Assembly: GCA_033977485.1 (NCBI GenBank)
Contig: CM066988.1
Location: 28,376,501-28,440,500 of the forward strand
From: Hydrangea macrophylla
Taxonomy: Eukaryota; Streptophyta; Magnoliopsida; Cornales; Hydrangeaceae
Direction: 5' to 3'
Length of the DNA stretch: 64,000 bases
Position 1 is the stretch's first letter. Each line of letters begins with the position of its first letter. Below the pieces are notes generated by a model that worked only from the letters and a program-made list of their open reading frames with translations, did no database searches and was not told the origin of the DNA. The position numbers were made by a program, and so were the translations under genes. Of this stretch, positions 33,629 to 44,627 are shown piece after piece.

Positions 33629-35177
33629 TTTGAATAATTCCAAGAACTCCTGATTCTTTGCCTCATTTTTGGGTTTCTTTAATCTGTGAGGATAAGGTAC
33701 GGGGAAAGGGCATTTTGGTACTTCATCATTAATGGGTTCCTTTCCGGGCCTTCTCTCAGCTTCTTCTACTTCTTTAGGAGCTTCAATATTCGTTTCTAAT
33801 GGTTCTTTACTATTAGTGAGCTCCTCTTCTTGAGTAGAAGGTTTATTTGTATTGACCACTTCATCCTCCTCATACTCCTCGGGGGTAGAGGTAGGCATAT
33901 TTTTCCCTATAATCTTGCCGCTTCTCAGAGTCGTCACGGCTTTTGCTTGTTCGTGATTTGGGGGACAGTTATTGTATCCCTTAGGGTTTTGAAGTGGTTG
34001 GGCAGGAAATGTTCCGCCCGATCCCTCTTGACGTGCATCTATTCTATCTAACGTCGCAGACATTTTACTCATCATTTGAATTAATTGTTGAGTTAGATTG
34101 ACATTAGAGAGAGGATCTTCCTCTTGCACCTTTTTGTGCGGTGGCACGTACACATTAGAATGTTGATTATTGGAGGGTTGCACTTGGTTGTAATTATTAA
34201 ATCTGTTTTGATTGTATGGATGGGACTGCCTATTGTATTGCCCTTGATATTGGTTGTTGTTATAGGGCTGTTGTTGTTGATGTTGATTTTGGGTCCCAGC
34301 ATCATTTTTCCAATCAAAACCAGGGTGATTTCATCGATTGTTACTGTTTTGCGAGTTATTGTTGTTATAGGAATTCCCTGCCCCCCTATACCCTTGCATG
34401 GCATTCATTTCCATGGGGGGTTGTTCTTGAAAATACGGCACATTAGGACAATATTGAGTAGTATGTCCCAACATATTACATGTGCCGCTTGGTTCTTCTA
34501 GTAATTGCTGCCTTGAACTTCCTCCTCTCATGCCTAACTCCTCTACTTTCTTTGCTAGTTCTTCATATTTAGTCATGAGGTGATCTTCACTATTTAGTTG
34601 GTATAGGCTTTTCTCTTCTACACAGGATATCTGTGAGCGTGAGACGTTGTCAGAATTTGACCATTCATGAGCGTATTCGGCCAACCATTCGAAGTGGGCT
34701 TCAGCCTCTTCGGTGTTTTTACGAAGAAATGGTCCGGAACTCATAGTTTCTACCAACTTCTTCGTTTCACCATTCAATCCTTGATAAAAGAAGCTGATAG
34801 TTCGCCATTTCTCAAACCCATGGTGTGGGCACGAGAGAAGCAAATCTTTGAAACGCTTCCATGTTTGAGTGAAGGTTTCATTGCTCTTTTGTTTATAGGA
34901 ATTGATTTGACACTGAAGGTCTGTGGTCATGCGAGTAGGATAGAATTTCTTTAGAAATGCGGCGCTCATCGCATGCCAGGTGAAAATTGAATTAGGTTTG
35001 AGGGAGTGGAGCCACGCCTTTGCTTTATCCTTCAAAGTGAAGGGGAATAACATTAGATGTGTCACCTCCCTAGGATAATTTTGCGAGAATGTTTTGCAAA
35101 CATCCTCGAAATCAGTGACATGCAAGTATGCCTTCTCACTTTCCATCCCATGAAAGGTGGGAAGCAGTTGGATCATC
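33629..35177 (-). pseudogene. gag: Element A2 gag, main part (interrupted by element C)
   Basis: Continues the gag frame that starts at 57625. Right after the C insertion it reads QLLPTFHGMESEKAYLHVTD, then LFPFTLKDKAKAWLHSL and FLKKFYPTRMTTDLQ, the standard Athila gag domain. A zinc-finger-like CNMLGHTTQYCPN follows, then an Asn/Gln-rich linker. Stops at 34333-34331 (TGA, expected Trp) and 33628-33626 (TAA, expected Gln) break it. The second half has a long Glu/Pro-rich segment (EEYEEDEVVNTNKPS) before the protease. Confidence 0.88.
35173..35177. repeat. Target-site duplication of C (left copy; right copy 57370-57374)
   Basis: TCATC flanks TGTGGACC at 35178 and GTGTCTACA at 57369. Removing C and one copy rejoins the A2 gag codons in frame. 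Confidence 0.93.
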
Positions 35178-38100
35178 TGTGGACCGTTGCGCGTAGAGGG
35201 GCGGATCCTGACGCTCTCCCTCGATAGTGTCCCGGGACGGATCCCAAGGAGCACACTTCAGGGAAAACTAGGACTTCCTCACGCGATCCTAGAGACAAAG
35301 AGTCGCCACCTAATTTTTATCGGGAATTAGGAAACCCAAGTTTGACTCGCCCAAAATTGAATAAGGTTACTCGCCCTTCATTACCAGAAACAAGGTTCGG
35401 GGGTCTTGGTACGAGAGGGGAAGGAGCCCAAGCAGGACTAAAGCACCCCCTCCTCGCCCTACCGAATGGTAGGCCTTGATTCAAATATCCTTGTTATTAA
35501 TTCATAATAGATGTTGTTTCCTCAAACATACTAGATAGATATATACATGGCAAAAAGAAACATCTAATGAAAATCATTTCAAGAGACTAAATCAAGTAGA
35601 AAGCGGATGCTCATGCAATACAAGGGAGAAGTATACTCACAGTGGCTAGTCCCGCCCGGGACCGATGCAAATAAAGTAAACATGTCATGATATGCAAAGG
35701 GAACGAGAAGACTTACATTGGTTGACTCAAGCGGAGTTGCGAAAGCAAAAAGAATGGAAACGTGCAATGCAATCATGCAACAATCCTAGATAAGATGTCT
35801 CTAACAAATAATCATATAAACGGAGACTATCCTAAAGGAATTGTGTCGTTGAAATCAAAGTTGTAAACCTAGAAAAATTCTAAGAGAAAGGATAGAGATA
35901 GTACACGATACATGGGCACTAAGCCACATGTAGACGAGGCAAACCACAAATCGACGTCCGGGTCCAAGGCACTTAATTCTCTGCACTAAGACACCAAAGA
36001 ATACCCAAAGCATTGCAAAAAATACAAGCAAACAAATGATATGCATGATAAACAAAGAAAACATGTCATCAATCAAATTTCCAGATTCAGCAACCTCTAA
36101 TGAATCCTATCAAAAGTGGTCTTAAACATGAGCTGGGTAAAAACCCTTTTACAGAAAGTTAGATACATGTCTTAGGGAACTTCTCCAAAAAGTGGGACCT
36201 CAATATCAATTTTATTGTTTGAGAAATAAATGTTTTGGGAACAGTGGATCAGGACTGTCCACTGTTCTTGTAAAAATCATAATTAAATCTACAAAAATCA
36301 TATGAAGCTCTATTTGGTGTCAAAAGAAAGCTATTTCATTGTAGTATATGATAAAAATAAACCCATGGACATTCTGTAATCACAAGGTTTCTGAAAAAGT
36401 GTTTTAAACAGACTCTGTTATTCTGGAAATTTGGTATCATTTGACGAATGAATGCAAAACATAAAAGAAATATACTAGAAGTTCATGAATCATGTTAACC
36501 AAGTTGATTTAAGCTTTTGATCTCTCATCCATTTATCCTAGGTGATTTCTAAACCAAGTTTTATTCATCAATTGTTGTTGAGTGATCAAGGTATGACCAT
36601 TTTGTATGCATAATCATATTTGTAATTAAACTTAGAAAATTCCAGAATAGTTGTATCAACTTTAAACGCTTAGAAAACGATCCTAACTCGATCGTATGCT
36701 CACGATTTTACATCGGCATATAGATATATGAGTTAGGAATCATCCCCAAAAAGCGGAACGTCGATAACTATTATAGATTTTCTGAAATTCAAGCACAAAG
36801 AGACGATGTTCAAATCTGTCAACCGATTTCTCAACAATTTCTAAAAATAGTATATGAATCCTAAAAGCTCTCAAAACGGACCGGATGAAAGCTAATTCAT
36901 CAAAGTTTACCCAGAAAATTTGAAATCCATCAAACTATGGGTTTTGATGGACCAAATCTAATGGACAAAACCAATCTGCTTTGCTGAATTTTTATCTAGT
37001 TCATTTTAAAGTGTGAGGAAAACATTTTAGTGATAGTTGAAGCTTATTAGAGAGATCAAACTCATAGATCAACTTAATTATCATGATTCCCAATCAATTT
37101 AGCCCTCAAGTTCTATGAAGAACTTTTAGATCAAGGATCAAAGGGACTTATAAATATCATGTTGGAGATGAAATTCAATAAGAATTCTAGGTAATAGGAA
37201 TAATCAAGAGATAGGTATGAATATAGAAATCATCCTTCTCATAGATCATATTTCCAAACCATCATGGAATTCAAAATAGATATATGTATATATATATAAT
37301 CATGTATGCATGAATCTAAACTAAAATTGAAGAATGAAACCAAAATTGAAAATCAAAGTGAAAAACAATCTCTAATTGTAAATTATCAATAAAAAATCAA
37401 AGAGATTTGGATCTAACTATGTGAGTGTGTGAAGAACATGAGAGGAAGAAGATGAGTGTTCTAATAAGTAGAAATAGAACTAAGTTAGATCCAAATCTTA
37501 TAGATCTATATATACAAAGTAGGAATTAGAGATGAACTATAGTGTTTACCTCTTGGAGGATTCTCAATTACAAGACCAAAATTGATTTGAAGATCTTCTT
37601 CTTCAAGTGTTATTCAAGTGTTCTTCAAGCACTCATCCATGGAAGTTGAGGGAGGCAATTGATGTTCAAATTGTGGTCTAATTAGCCTAAGTTAATCTAA
37701 ATTCAATTCATAATTTTCTCTCTCTAGAATTCACCTAACTTGAAAGTATATTCAAAGTATACTTTTCTCTCTTGTATGTGCTTCTATGTGTGTTTGTATC
37801 TCCAAGTATATTCAAGTGTATCTCTTCCAAGTGTCTAGTGTGTTAAGATGTGATCTCATATGAGATGTATGAGATCTTATATAGAATTTTGAAGACTTAG
37901 CTCTTAAGTTTCAGGGTTAAAACAGGATTTTTAGAGCTTAAAAGAGGGTTAAAATGGCCATTTCGGAGCTTAAACGCAATTTCCAGGCAATTTCCTCGCA
38001 GTGGGAAGCTTCTAGAAGGGTCTGGAACTCAAAAAGCTCCGTGGAGGACACAAATGGAAGTGGCGGTTATGGTGGGACCCGCCACCCCTATACCCAAAAC

Positions 38101-38669
38101 CGCCATTTACTATTTGGGTCCCTCTGGTCACCCACAAGCTCTGTTTCAAATTTCACGCGCACTGCTTTTCCAGATTTTTGTAAAAATGCTTTTTGGTGTC
38201 CGAAATCGTCCGTTTACGTACCGTTGGAAAGCTGTCAGGTTGAATTTCAATATAAAAATATTTCCAGAGGTTTTATAATGAGAATTGAAGTCCAATTGAA
38301 GTCCGGAAGTCCTCCGGAACTTTCGTCGTCTTTTTGAAATCAAATGACGTCTTTTCCAAAATTGCTTTCAAATGTGCGTCGATTTCGAACTTTTCTTTAA
38401 AATTGAATCTCTGGATACCTAGAATACTGCGTTTAGAACACTTAATGTTCATATAACCCTGAGAGAATATGAATTCTGAGAGATGATTTTGACAAAACCG
38501 GGATTTATCCATGGAAAAGGGCTTTTCTGAGCTTGAAGTCACTTTCCGAAGTCCGATCTTCTGATTGTGTGGAATCCAGTACCTTCCACGGGGTACTTTT
38601 CATCATCGAATCCTCCAAGACGTTGTCCACCCTAAATCCTATCAGTGTGGTCAAAATTGGGTGTCTACA
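35178..38669 (-). repeat. Element C 3' LTR
   Basis: 3492 bp, TGTGGACCGT to GTGTCTACA. On the minus strand it begins TGTAGACACCC. A TATA candidate CTATATAAG is at 37884-37876. The short open frames inside it occur identically in the other LTR and show no domain. Positions 35187-35205 differ from the partner at eight bases. Confidence 0.93.
37876..37884 (-). promoter_or_regulatory. TATA candidate in C LTR, with upstream GGCGGTT inverted repeat
   Basis: Minus-strand CTATATAAG lies about 785 bp into the LTR. About 180 bp upstream, at 38113-38061, the minus strand carries ATAGTAAATGGCGGTT and a matching AACCGCCA arm. The equivalent in the 5' LTR is at about 56584 (TATA) and 56761-56813. Confidence 0.55.
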
Positions 38670-38685
38670 GTTTGCCCCTCTTTGG
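38670..38685 (-). other. Element C polypurine tract
   Basis: Minus-strand CCAAAGAGGGGCAAAC directly abuts the LTR start TGTAGACACC, as required for plus-strand priming. Confidence 0.85.
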
Positions 38686-39118
38686 CAGAGCTTGTTGTGA
38701 ACAACGTGAACTGCAAGTGAGTGCCAAAGCCTTGAAGGCACCCAAATAACCATACTGAGAGGTTTTAGGAAAAACAAAAAATTCGCAAAATCAAGAAATT
38801 CAAAATCTGAAAAAAAATCAAGAAATTACAAATGCAAGAATGCAATGCAATGCTGGGTAGAGGCGGCTAAGTTGAAGCTGATGCTGGTCGTGCTCCGCTG
38901 GAGCTGCCTACGTATCCTTTCCAGGAATCAGACCAGGGCGTAGTTCAAGCGCGCGGGAAAACGGAAAACAAACAACAACAATGCGGATGAAATGCTCCTA
39001 TCCTAGGATGCTGGTGCAGTATGAAAACGTGAATGTGCAAGTGCTGGAGGAATCATCCTCAAGGGTTCCCTGGATGCAAAATCTAATGCAAGGGATGTAA
39101 TGACTCTCTCTCACAGTC

Positions 39119-39168
<50 letters not shown>

Positions 39169-39239
39169 ATCCTTCCTATTGATTCAGGTTTCTTAATGAA
39201 GTGGGTTCTAGACAAGTCTTCTCCTCATCTTAGATCTAG
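38686..39239 (-). other. Element C 3' non-coding segment with a 41-bp poly(T) run
   Basis: No gene. It holds a copy of the GCCTACGTATCC ... GGAATCAG motif (38903-38946), which recurs twice near 45300-45450, and an uninterrupted run of 41 T (39123-39163), which is poly(A) on the element's sense strand. Confidence 0.75.
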
Positions 39240-40378
39240 ACACGACGTGGTCTTAAATTCGACCTATTCTTAAACTCAAAACAATTCTATACTTGGGCGT
39301 GGTCATAAACTCAACCTATGATCTTACACTCGATCTAAAACTCGACATGATCTTAAACTCGATCTAAAACTTGACATGATCTTAAACTCGATCTAAAACT
39401 CAACATGATCTTAAACTCGATCTAATCTTAACATGATCTTAAACTCGATTTAAAACTCGACATGATCTTAAACTCGATCTAATCTTAACATGATCTTAAA
39501 CTCGATCTAAAACTCAACATGATCTTAAACTCGATCTAATCTTAACATGATCTTAAACTCGATCTAAAACTCGACATGATCTTAATCTCGATCTAATCTC
39601 GACATGATCTTAAACTCGATCTAAAACTCGACATGATCTTAAACTCGATCTAAAACACGACATGATCTTAAACTCGATCTAAAACTCGATACTGTCTTAA
39701 ACTTGACCTGATCTTAAACTCGATCTAATCTCGACATGATCTTAAACTCGATCTAAAACTCAACATGATCTTAAACTCGATCTAATCTTAACATGATCTT
39801 AAACTCGATCTAAAACTCGACATGATCTTAATCTCGATCTAATCTCGACATGATCTTAAACTCGATCTAAAACTCGACATGATCTTAAACTCGATCTAAA
39901 ACTCGACATGATCTTAATCTCGATCTAATCTCGACATGATCTTAAACTCGATCTAAAACTCGACATGATCTTAAACTCGATCTAATCTTAACATGATCTT
40001 AAACTCGATCTAATCTTAACATGATCTTAAACTCGATCTAATCTTAAACTCGACACGATCTTAATCTCGATCTAATCTCGACATGATCTTAAACTCGATC
40101 TAAAACTCAACATGATCTTAAACTCGATCTAATCTTAACATGATCTTAAACTCGATCTAAAACTCGACATGATCTTAATCTCGATCTAATCTCGACATGA
40201 TCTTAAACTCGATCTAAAACTCGACATGATCTTAAACTCGATCTAAAACTCGACATGATCTTAATCTCGATCTAATCTCGACATGATCTTAAACTCGATC
40301 TAAAACTCGACATGATCTTAAACTCGATCTAAAACTCGATACTGTCTTAAACTTGACCTGATCTTAAACTTGATCTAT
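39240..40378. repeat. 28/29-bp tandem repeat array in C
   Basis: About 38 units built on CATGATCTTAAACTCGATCT, followed by either AAAACTCGA (29-bp unit) or AATCTTAA (28-bp unit). The two unit types recur in ordered groups, so a higher-order period is present. It forms the first of three adjacent arrays between the LTR and the antisense gene. Confidence 0.9.
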
Positions 40379-40439
40379 TTCTGATGAAGCATGTTTTTAA
40401 ATCTTAAATGATTTTTTAGAGTCTTGACCACTTAGATGA

Positions 40440-40912
40440 TTGATGAAAGTCCTCTGCTGGGAGATTGCTGATGTAGAGTCCTTCTGCTGGGGACGATTTG
40501 CTGATGTAGAGTCCTTTTGCTGGGGACGATTGCTGGTGTAGAGTCCTTCTGCTGGGGACGATTGCTGATGTAGAGTCCTTCTGCTGGGGACGATTGCTGA
40601 AACAGGTCCTTCTTCTGTGGACGATTGCTGATGTAGAGTCCTTTTGCTGGGGACGATTGCTGATGTAGAGTCCTTCTGCTGGGGACGATTGCTGATGTAG
40701 AGTCCTTTTGCTGGGGACGATTGCTGATGTAGAGTCCTTCTGCTGGGGACGATTGCTGATGTAGAGTCCTTTTGCTGGGGACGATTGCTGATGTAGAGTC
40801 CTTCTGCTGGGGACGATTGCTGATGTAGAGTCCTTTTGCTGGGGACGATTGCTGATGTAGAGTCCTTCTGCTGGGGACGATTGCTGATGTAGAGTCCTTC
40901 TGCTGGGGACAA
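40440..40912. repeat. 32-bp tandem repeat array in C
   Basis: Units of GTAGAGTCCTTYTGCTGGGG plus ACGATTGCTGAT, period 32 bp (for example 40633 to 40665). The Y position alternates C and T from unit to unit over most of the array, showing a 64-bp dimer as the amplified unit. Because 32 is not a multiple of three, all three minus frames stay open for long stretches; these are not genes. Confidence 0.9.
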
Positions 40913-41670
40913 ATCTTCTGAAACAGGTCTCTCTGCCGGAGACAAATCTTCTGCTCTTCTGAAACAGGTCCTTCTTCTAGACAAATCTTCTGTAACAGGT
41001 CTAGAAACAAATCTTCTGAAACAGGTCTCTCTGCCGGAGACAAATCCTCTGTTCTTCTGAAACAGGCCCTTCTTCTGAGGACAAATCTTCTGTTCTGATG
41101 CACGGATTCTGAGAGATACACAAATTCTGAGAGATGACCCTTCTTCTGAGAGCAACCCACGGATACACGATTCTGATTTTGAGAGAAACCCTACATTCTG
41201 GAGGCAACCCTGATATGCGATGCTGAGAAATACATGATTCTTGAGAGAAACCCTACATTCTGGAGGCAACCCTGGATACATGATGCTTGGCATAAACCTT
41301 GTATTCTGGAGGCGATTTTGATGCTCAAATTCTGAGAGATACCCTTTATCTGGAGGCAACCCGTGGATACATGATGCTTGCGAGAAACTTAATTCTGAAA
41401 GTTCTCTACTGGGGAGATCCTATGATTCTGAGAGAAACCCTACATTCTGGAGGCAACCCACGATTCTGAGAGAAACCCTATATTCTGGAGGCAACCCTGG
41501 ATACATGATGCTTGGCATAAACCTTGTATTCTGGAGGCGATTTTGATGCTCAAATTCTGAGAGATACCCTTTATCTGGAGGCAACCCGTGGATACATGAT
41601 GCTTGCGAGAAACTTAATTCTGAAAGTTCTCTACTGGGGAGATCCTATGATTCTGAGAGATGCACGAATT
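40913..41670. repeat. Degenerate TTCTGAGAGAAACCC / CTGGAGGCAACCC repeats in C
   Basis: Shorter, diverged repeats related to the neighbouring array (ACAAATCTTCTGAAACAGGT at 40910-41060), then units of GATTCTGAGAGAAACCC with TCTGGAGGCAACCC. A segment of about 160 bp at 41272-41430 is repeated almost exactly 225 bp later at 41497-41655. Confidence 0.8.
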
Positions 41671-42499
41671 CTGTATACCTTGACAATATCTGGAAATTCT
41701 CTGCTTGAGGAGATATCTGAGGTTTCTGGGACGCGAGCACATATTCTGGAGGCCCTGCTGATTCTTTCTGAGACTCATATTGGTGCTTCGACCAACGCAA
41801 TCATTCTTGCAACACGTCAGGCTTACTCTAACCCTTTCTGAACATCTCGCATTCTGACCCATCTTCTGAAAGTCCTTTCTGGATGTAATTCTCAAGCGAC
41901 AGTAGACTCAAATGTCCATTTTCTAAGACAACTCATAATCAATCCCAAAACGACGGGAGTTTGCCGTTTCTCGGCCACTTTCAGGCTGCGGTGCCTTTGA
42001 TTCTTCTCATCTGGGGGACTTTTTTCAATTCTTGAATGGATTTTTACCAAGATTCAAATCTCCAGAGGTCCTCTAGACCAATTCCAACAAGTTTTAAGCA
42101 CTCTCAAGGCTTATATATCAAAAATGGACCAATCCGGGATCAAATCAAGAGTTCCGGGGGTCAAAACGCGAATATAGAGCAAAATGGGGAAATGGCAGGA
42201 AGTGAATAGTAAATGGCGGTTCCCCACACCCCCTTGGGAACCGCCAGCCGCAACTTTGGGGTTTTAAACCCATTTTCTTCTTTGTTCTTCATTCATTTCT
42301 TCTTCAATGCATCACCTCTTCCTTCTAAGGTGCTCAAATCTTGCAATTTCTTGATGTTTTGAGTGATTTCTTGCATTAAAACCTCCAAAAACTTTGTTGA
42401 TTTCATCAACTCCTCCCTATTCTAGGGGATTCAAGTACCAAGGTTTTTACTATTCATCATCTTCAACCTCTTATCTTCAAGCTTCAAGCATCAACAACC
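41671..42499 (+). promoter_or_regulatory. Upstream region of the antisense plant mobile domain gene
   Basis: Likely promoter and leader of the + strand gene. It contains a TATA-like TTATATATCA (42111-42120), a 16-bp block ATAGTAAATGGCGGTT (42206-42221) also found in the LTR promoter, and a perfect 11-bp inverted repeat TGGCGGTTCCC/GGGAACCGCCA (42214-42224, 42236-42246). A TTTTAAAC at about 42261 and a C/T-rich leader follow, up to the ATG at 42500. Which TATA is used cannot be told from sequence. Confidence 0.5.
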
Positions 42500-44627
42500 A
42501 TGAGTTCCCATGGACAAGGTGAAAGTTCTAGAACACGTAGAAGCCAATTTCAAGCTAGTGGAGCTTCATCAACTCAAACCATGGAGTATGCAACCATGAA
42601 AAATCCACTAAATCATATCTCTAGGAGGGCCTTTCGTCAAGAGGTAACCCATTCTTTAATTACTCCTTTGTTTCACATCTTCATACGTGTCTCTTTATTC
42701 TTGCGATTCCTTAGAAATCATCCTTTTTCTTTTTAGAATGTGGTTGGTCATCTTAGAGGTCATGGTAGCCATGGAAAATGCCTTGAATGGTTTAATGAAT
42801 TGTCGGAGTCGCGTCCCCAAGTAGTAGCCAATATCAAGCAAGCGGGCTTTGGGTCGTTTGTAACCTTATTGGAGAGATCGACTAATGATTTGGCCATGAT
42901 TCAAGCTCTTGCTGAAAGGTGGTGGGATTCCACAAATACTTTTCACATGCCTTTTGGGGAGATAACCATGACCCCTCTTGATTTTGCAATGATAACCGGC
43001 ATCTCATTTGGCGGGCATCGTCTTGCCTTTGCAAAGAACATCCATAGACATCCTATTATCATTGAGCGTCTCCTAGGCATCATCCCATCCCAGAGAGATC
43101 TTCACGGATCGAGCGTAGGCATCACATGGTTCATCAACAACTTCAGGCCTTCTGAAAGAGCGGCTCAATTTACCGATATGCAGCTTACCCGTGCTTTCAT
43201 CTTGTATTTGCTTGGTTGCTCTCTTCTTTCTACTCGAGCTGAGCGGATTACATTGAATATGCTTGATAGTCTTCGAAATCTTGAGGAGATTGCAGATTTT
43301 GATTGGGGCTCTGCTGGTTTAGCCATTCTGTATAGTCATATGGGGGAGCATTCTCGAGGCAAATCCCCTGGATTCGGCGGATTCTGGAGAGCTTGGGAGG
43401 TACTGAAAATATTTTCATTTCCAGTTTTTATCATTTGATGTTCTGCTGTTTTGACCACTGCTTTATTTTCTCTTGTAGGTGTGGGCCTTTGAGTATTTCT
43501 CCATGACGGCTCCATCATTCCGGGAGGAAGAGATTCATATTTTTCCACGGGCTCTGAAGTGGCGTCGCCAAGCCGTAGGTACCAAGAATGATGCTCATAA
43601 TGTTATTTCTTGCCGGGATTTTCTTACCCGTCTCAGATTCAACCAAGTTAACTGGCATCCTTGGGTGACAAATGGAGATGTGACTGAGATTGGCTTAGCT
43701 AGACAGATGACTGGAGAGAGGATTCTTCTTGAGGGTCCCTCTGTTCTTGAGTGGTATCTTGGAGAGAGAGTAGCTCCTCAGACTGATTTGGAGGATCGTC
43801 TCTTAGTGCCACAGGATCCGCCTTCTTGTATGAGGTCGGCGCAGAATTTGGAAGATGAAGATCTTATTAATGCTTTGAACGGAATTCCTTCAGCCTCTTT
43901 TACTCTGTTTGAGGAGAACTATGACGTCTTCAGGGTTACTCATCTGATGCCTAATTTCCCGCTCTCGGATGACCCGCAGGTATTTCACGACTTCTTCATT
44001 TCTGATCGAATGCTTGCTTTATCTTATTTCTCATCATCATTTGCAGAGGAGTTCTTTTGTGGATGGCCCTGGTCGACCTCTACCTCTCATTCCTCCTTGT
44101 GATTGGCGAGCCTCGACCATGCTGCGCGGAGTTATATCTTCTGTAGAGATCCCCCGTGATCTTGTAGAGCCTCAGCTAGTTTCAGAACAACATGAGTCCG
44201 TTCCCCGAGCCGTTTTCAATGAAGAGCGAGCTTATGCACAGAATCTGAGGGCTTGGAGCCTTGCTCGTGAGGGACATGTAAGTAATTTCTGAACTCATTA
44301 CCTCTGATTCTTCTGATCTTTCTGACCATATCTTTCTTCTCTTTGCAGTGGGATGGCATGTGCCAGACTTACATAGACCGTGATGCGGCCCTGGTAAATT
44401 TCTTGACCTTTTCTTCTTATCTCATTGCTTTTTCAAACCCCTATACTGATTCTTTTCTTCCACAGGTGGCTCAAGTTAGGCAGCTTCAATCACAGTTGGA
44501 GCGGATGAATGCAGGCCCTTCTGGTGGGGCTGGTGGGTCTAGGCGAAGGCGCCAAATTGAAGATGATGATAGCTCTACGGCCTCAGATATGCCTGCTCGG
44601 TACCCACGGGCTACTCGTCGTCGCTGA
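42500..44627 (+). CDS. Antisense plant mobile domain gene of element C, six exons
   Basis: Encodes a plant mobile domain (PMD) protein of about 581 residues. Exons: 42500-42643, 42737-43399, 43479-43979, 44047-44277, 44349-44393, 44466-44627. All five introns are 67-93 nt, start GT, end AG and fall in phase 0; no stop interrupts the joined frame. PMD signatures are in exons 2-3: ITMTPLDFAMITGISFGG (from about residue 125), LTRAFILYLLGCSLL, then DWGSAGLAILYSHMG and WRAWEVWAFEYF across the second splice site. The N-terminus is Ser/Gln-rich. The C-terminus has a short coiled-coil-like VRQLQSQLERM and a basic end (ATRRR). PMD proteins act in plant silencing and genome stability, but the role of retrotransposon copies is unknown. 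Introns survive transposition because the element's RNA carries them as antisense. Confidence 0.85.

Noticed and set aside
37954..38542. Small frames on both strands of the C LTR, repeated identically at 56654-57242.
   Set aside because: They are duplicated only because they lie in the two LTRs; they have no motifs and overlap each other in opposite directions.
39240..40912. Regular repeats of 28-32 bp that could be mistaken for a CRISPR array.
   Set aside because: Units are directly tandem without unique spacers, and the context is a plant retrotransposon.
40397..41359. Long overlapping minus-strand open frames of about 240-320 codons.
   Set aside because: They are products of the 32-bp tandem array, which stays open in several frames; the predicted proteins are the same repeat read in different frames, with no domain.
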